Shown piece after piece: positions 62,148 through 63,853 of a DNA stretch of 63,853 nucleotides; position 1 is the stretch's first letter, and each line of letters begins with the position of its first letter. The notes beneath the pieces are model-generated. The model saw only the letters and a list, made by a program, of their open reading frames with translations. It was not told where the DNA came from and searched no databases. A program made the translations under genes and the position numbers. The stretch comes from Amoebophilaceae bacterium (GTDB taxonomy: Bacteria; Bacteroidota; Bacteroidia; Cytophagales; Amoebophilaceae), in assembly GCA_011524725.1 (NCBI GenBank), contig WTJV01000044.1, positions 1-63,853 of the forward strand, in the 5' to 3' direction.

Positions 62148-63851
62148 TTACTGAGAATATCGTTGCCGGGCAATGAGTAGTCCTTTCTTACTCCATTTTA
62201 ATGCCTCTTGCAAGAATAATCCTGTATGATAAGCCTCTCCAGCCAAGCATCTCGCCAACTCGTAGGCTTCTTGTGGATATTTTTTTTTATCGAGTCTTTC
62301 AAACAGCAGGCGGCCATGGGGCAGAAGAGAGATAGAGGAAATATGGTGCGTAGCACTATGCTTTTCTTTCGTATAAGCTATGAGATGATTAACAAGGGAT
62401 TGTAGCGAGCTTTGTGGGTATAGATGTCGGACCACTGTTTGCGTAACTTCTTGCATGTATAAGTGTGCACGCTTGCGATCCCACTGTATTAAAGATTGGC
62501 CCTCTAGCAGCGTAAGTGCCTTCTTTGTTTCTTGTTTCAGCATGCTACCATCTTTCGGAAAAAAAGTGGCCAATAACCAATTGACTGGTATTCCCTTAGG
62601 GGCTAAGTAGGCCAGTCGACTTAATACTTCAATGGCGACTGCTCCATGTTTCTCTTGACGTACTTGCTCGAGAATCTTACGAAGGCTCTGGAGCATACTC
62701 TTATCATATTGAATATTCCCTGCTGGATGCTCCTCTAGCAATCGCAAGAACTCTTCGTCTTGGGCAAGAAGAAGTTGCTCCTTCAATACTTTTACAAAAT
62801 CCGATGGGCTGTGCCCCTGTATTTGACAAAAGCTAAAAAATTGTACCAGTGCCATAGGTAGCCCCGACATATTCCTAAGAAGATAATCTAGCGTTGCTGC
62901 GTCTTTGCAGTCTAGAGCGCATTCAAATTTGGCTGCTAAGGCCATGATTTCTTGCTTAGAAAAAGGGGGAATTCTCACTTTTTTTATGGCTTGTGGCCAA
63001 GAATTGGTTGTATCATTCCTAGAAGTAATGAGCACATGGCCTTGTTGTAAGGGCAAGAAATTTTCAATGGCTTTGCCATCGGGAGCATCGGCAAATACAT
63101 AGAAGCACTTTTGATCAGCCAGTTGTAACCGTACGTCTTGTATCGTCTTCTCTATCGGTCTGTTGGCCGTACGGATGCCTAGCTTTTCTGCTATATCTAG
63201 ATAAGCACGGGCAAGGCTTTCTTTTGATTCAGCGGAGATCCAGAAGGTATGCGTATACGCTTTCTGTATATCATGACAGAGATTGAGGGCCAATTGTGTC
63301 TTTCCCATCCCATTTGCTCCTGTAAGCAGCTGTATCGTGTGTTTATTTTTATCACGGTAAACGGATTTGAGCTGGCTCAGCAGCTCCTCTCTGCCTATAA
63401 AAGGAGAGACACTTGGCGGAGCCATCATCAGATACTGAACAACTTGACTCCATTGGCTCGGTGTATTCGTACTCCCCGGAACTTCTTTGATGCAAAGGTT
63501 GGGGTAGTACAGCGCGATGGTTAGTAGCCGATCTACTCGAGTGCGTATGTCTTCTTTGAGGAAAGTACCTAAAATACCTTCGCGTACATCCCAATCTAAC
63601 CCATGTAACTCTCTTTCTTGGTCCACGCTGTCAAGCTCAGGCGCATCGCGATCAAGATGATAGAGCAAATGGTATACAGGGCTAGGTAGGTGCCTACTGG
63701 TTAAGCGAGTGGGACTAAAAGGCTCGGTATGGTAGTGGTATTTGAACTTAAGCTCAAATAAATTGCGCCCATCCGGATGATACTGGTTAGTTTTTTTAGC
63801 AAATTTGAAGAAGCCACTAAGCTGTCCGAGTGATTCTCCGTCATTGACCAT
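62148..63851 (-). CDS. NB-ARC (STAND) ATPase, 5' part of a split NB-ARC/TPR gene, may continue past the window
   Basis: 567-residue open frame. It begins at an ATG touching the window edge, so the true start may lie outside. The N-terminal 145 residues have no recognised domain. The NB-ARC part follows: FIGREELLSQL, Walker A GANGMGKTQLAL (178-189), a Walker B-like CFYVFADAPD (249-258), HVLITSRN (272-279), and GLPMAL (330-335). A helical region then runs to RQRYSQ and TAA, after which the same frame continues into the TPR array. NB-ARC/TPR proteins resemble metazoan and plant-type immune sensors and occur in intracellular bacteria and in defence systems. The ATPase motifs look intact; loss of the TPR arm would uncouple sensing. 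Confidence 0.85.
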   Translation of the reverse strand: MVNDGESLGQLSGFFKFAKKTNQYHPDGRNLFELKFKYHYHTEPFSPTRLTSRHLPSPVYHLLYHLDRDAPELDSVDQERELHGLDWDVREGILGTFLKEDIRTRVDRLLTIALYYPNLCIKEVPGSTNTPSQWSQVVQYLMMAPPSVSPFIGREELLSQLKSVYRDKNKHTIQLLTGANGMGKTQLALNLCHDIQKAYTHTFWISAESKESLARAYLDIAEKLGIRTANRPIEKTIQDVRLQLADQKCFYVFADAPDGKAIENFLPLQQGHVLITSRNDTTNSWPQAIKKVRIPPFSKQEIMALAAKFECALDCKDAATLDYLLRNMSGLPMALVQFFSFCQIQGHSPSDFVKVLKEQLLLAQDEEFLRLLEEHPAGNIQYDKSMLQSLRKILEQVRQEKHGAVAIEVLSRLAYLAPKGIPVNWLLATFFPKDGSMLKQETKKALTLLEGQSLIQWDRKRAHLYMQEVTQTVVRHLYPQSSLQSLVNHLIAYTKEKHSATHHISSISLLPHGRLLFERLDKKKYPQEAYELARCLAGEAYHTGLFLQEALKWSKKGLLIARQRYSQ

Positions 63852-63853
63852 CC

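Overview
The window looks like a chromosome segment of a host-associated, probably obligately intracellular member of the Bacteroidota (Cytophagales side), plausibly related to Amoebophilus and Cardinium. The phylum call rests on gene families and gene order: rpmB-rpmG-DUF4295, the Bacteroidota-type omega-like RpoZ next to BamD, an IPExxxVDY-family protein beside acpP-fabF-rnc, an OstA-like LPS-transport protein, DciA/DUF721, and a short RpoD followed by TrxB. The lifestyle call is inference. It rests on eukaryote-like repeat and STAND proteins (a TIR-NACHT protein, an ankyrin lipoprotein, an NB-ARC plus about 20 TPRs), many decaying genes, dispersed non-coding repeats, and scattered housekeeping genes.

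Layout. 1-5.6 kb is an accessory block: dispersed repeats, a BrnT/BrnA toxin-antitoxin pair whose toxin carries an amber codon, an IS5-family transposase remnant, and a 1,185-aa TIR-NACHT protein with a lipoprotein-like N-terminus. 5.6-11.7 kb holds folD, a sodium:proton antiporter, and ftsQ-ftsA-ftsZ. 12.3-18.7 kb holds metG, ileS and a TrmH/SpoU methyltransferase on the minus strand, separated by repeat debris. 18.7-20.4 kb is a small accessory island (a broken secreted ORF, an unrecognised 286-aa candidate effector, a decayed copy of the methyltransferase gene carrying a 77-bp MITE). 20.4-27.4 kb has the ribosomal cluster, a two-domain lipoprotein, dnaE and an ankyrin lipoprotein. 27.4-34.4 kb has trxA, three tRNAs, recR with a frameshift in an A tract, rpsA, a DEAD-box helicase, a DUF721 protein and a catalytically dead rhomboid. 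35-43.3 kb has an AraC regulator, trmD, tRNA-Met, lptF/G, rpsO, pnp, rpoD and trxB. 43.3-58.8 kb has a putative outer-membrane protein, leuS, an ApbE-like protein, tilS, an OstA-like protein, bamD, rpoZ, a dicarboxylate symporter, tRNA-Lys, an MBL hydrolase and acpP-fabF-rnc. 59-63.85 kb holds an NB-ARC/TPR gene split by one in-frame stop and running to the window edge.

How the genes work together. The core is information processing (three aminoacyl-tRNA synthetases, seven tRNAs, DNA polymerase III alpha, PNPase, S1, S15, L28, L33, sigma factor, omega), septation (FtsQ/A/Z), envelope biogenesis (LptF/G, OstA-like, BamD, acyl-carrier protein and KAS II) and thiol redox (TrxA, TrxB). The accessory layer consists of candidate host-interaction or defence proteins, several with lipoprotein signals.

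Most notable: (1) the TIR-NACHT lipoprotein and the resemblance of its N-terminus to that of the ankyrin lipoprotein; (2) an exactly 100-bp MITE-like family in three copies with inverted termini and 8-9 bp target duplications; (3) a set of genes broken by single in-frame stops or a one-base shift (brnT, ankyrin lipoprotein, recR, NB-ARC/TPR); (4) a rhomboid whose catalytic serine is proline.
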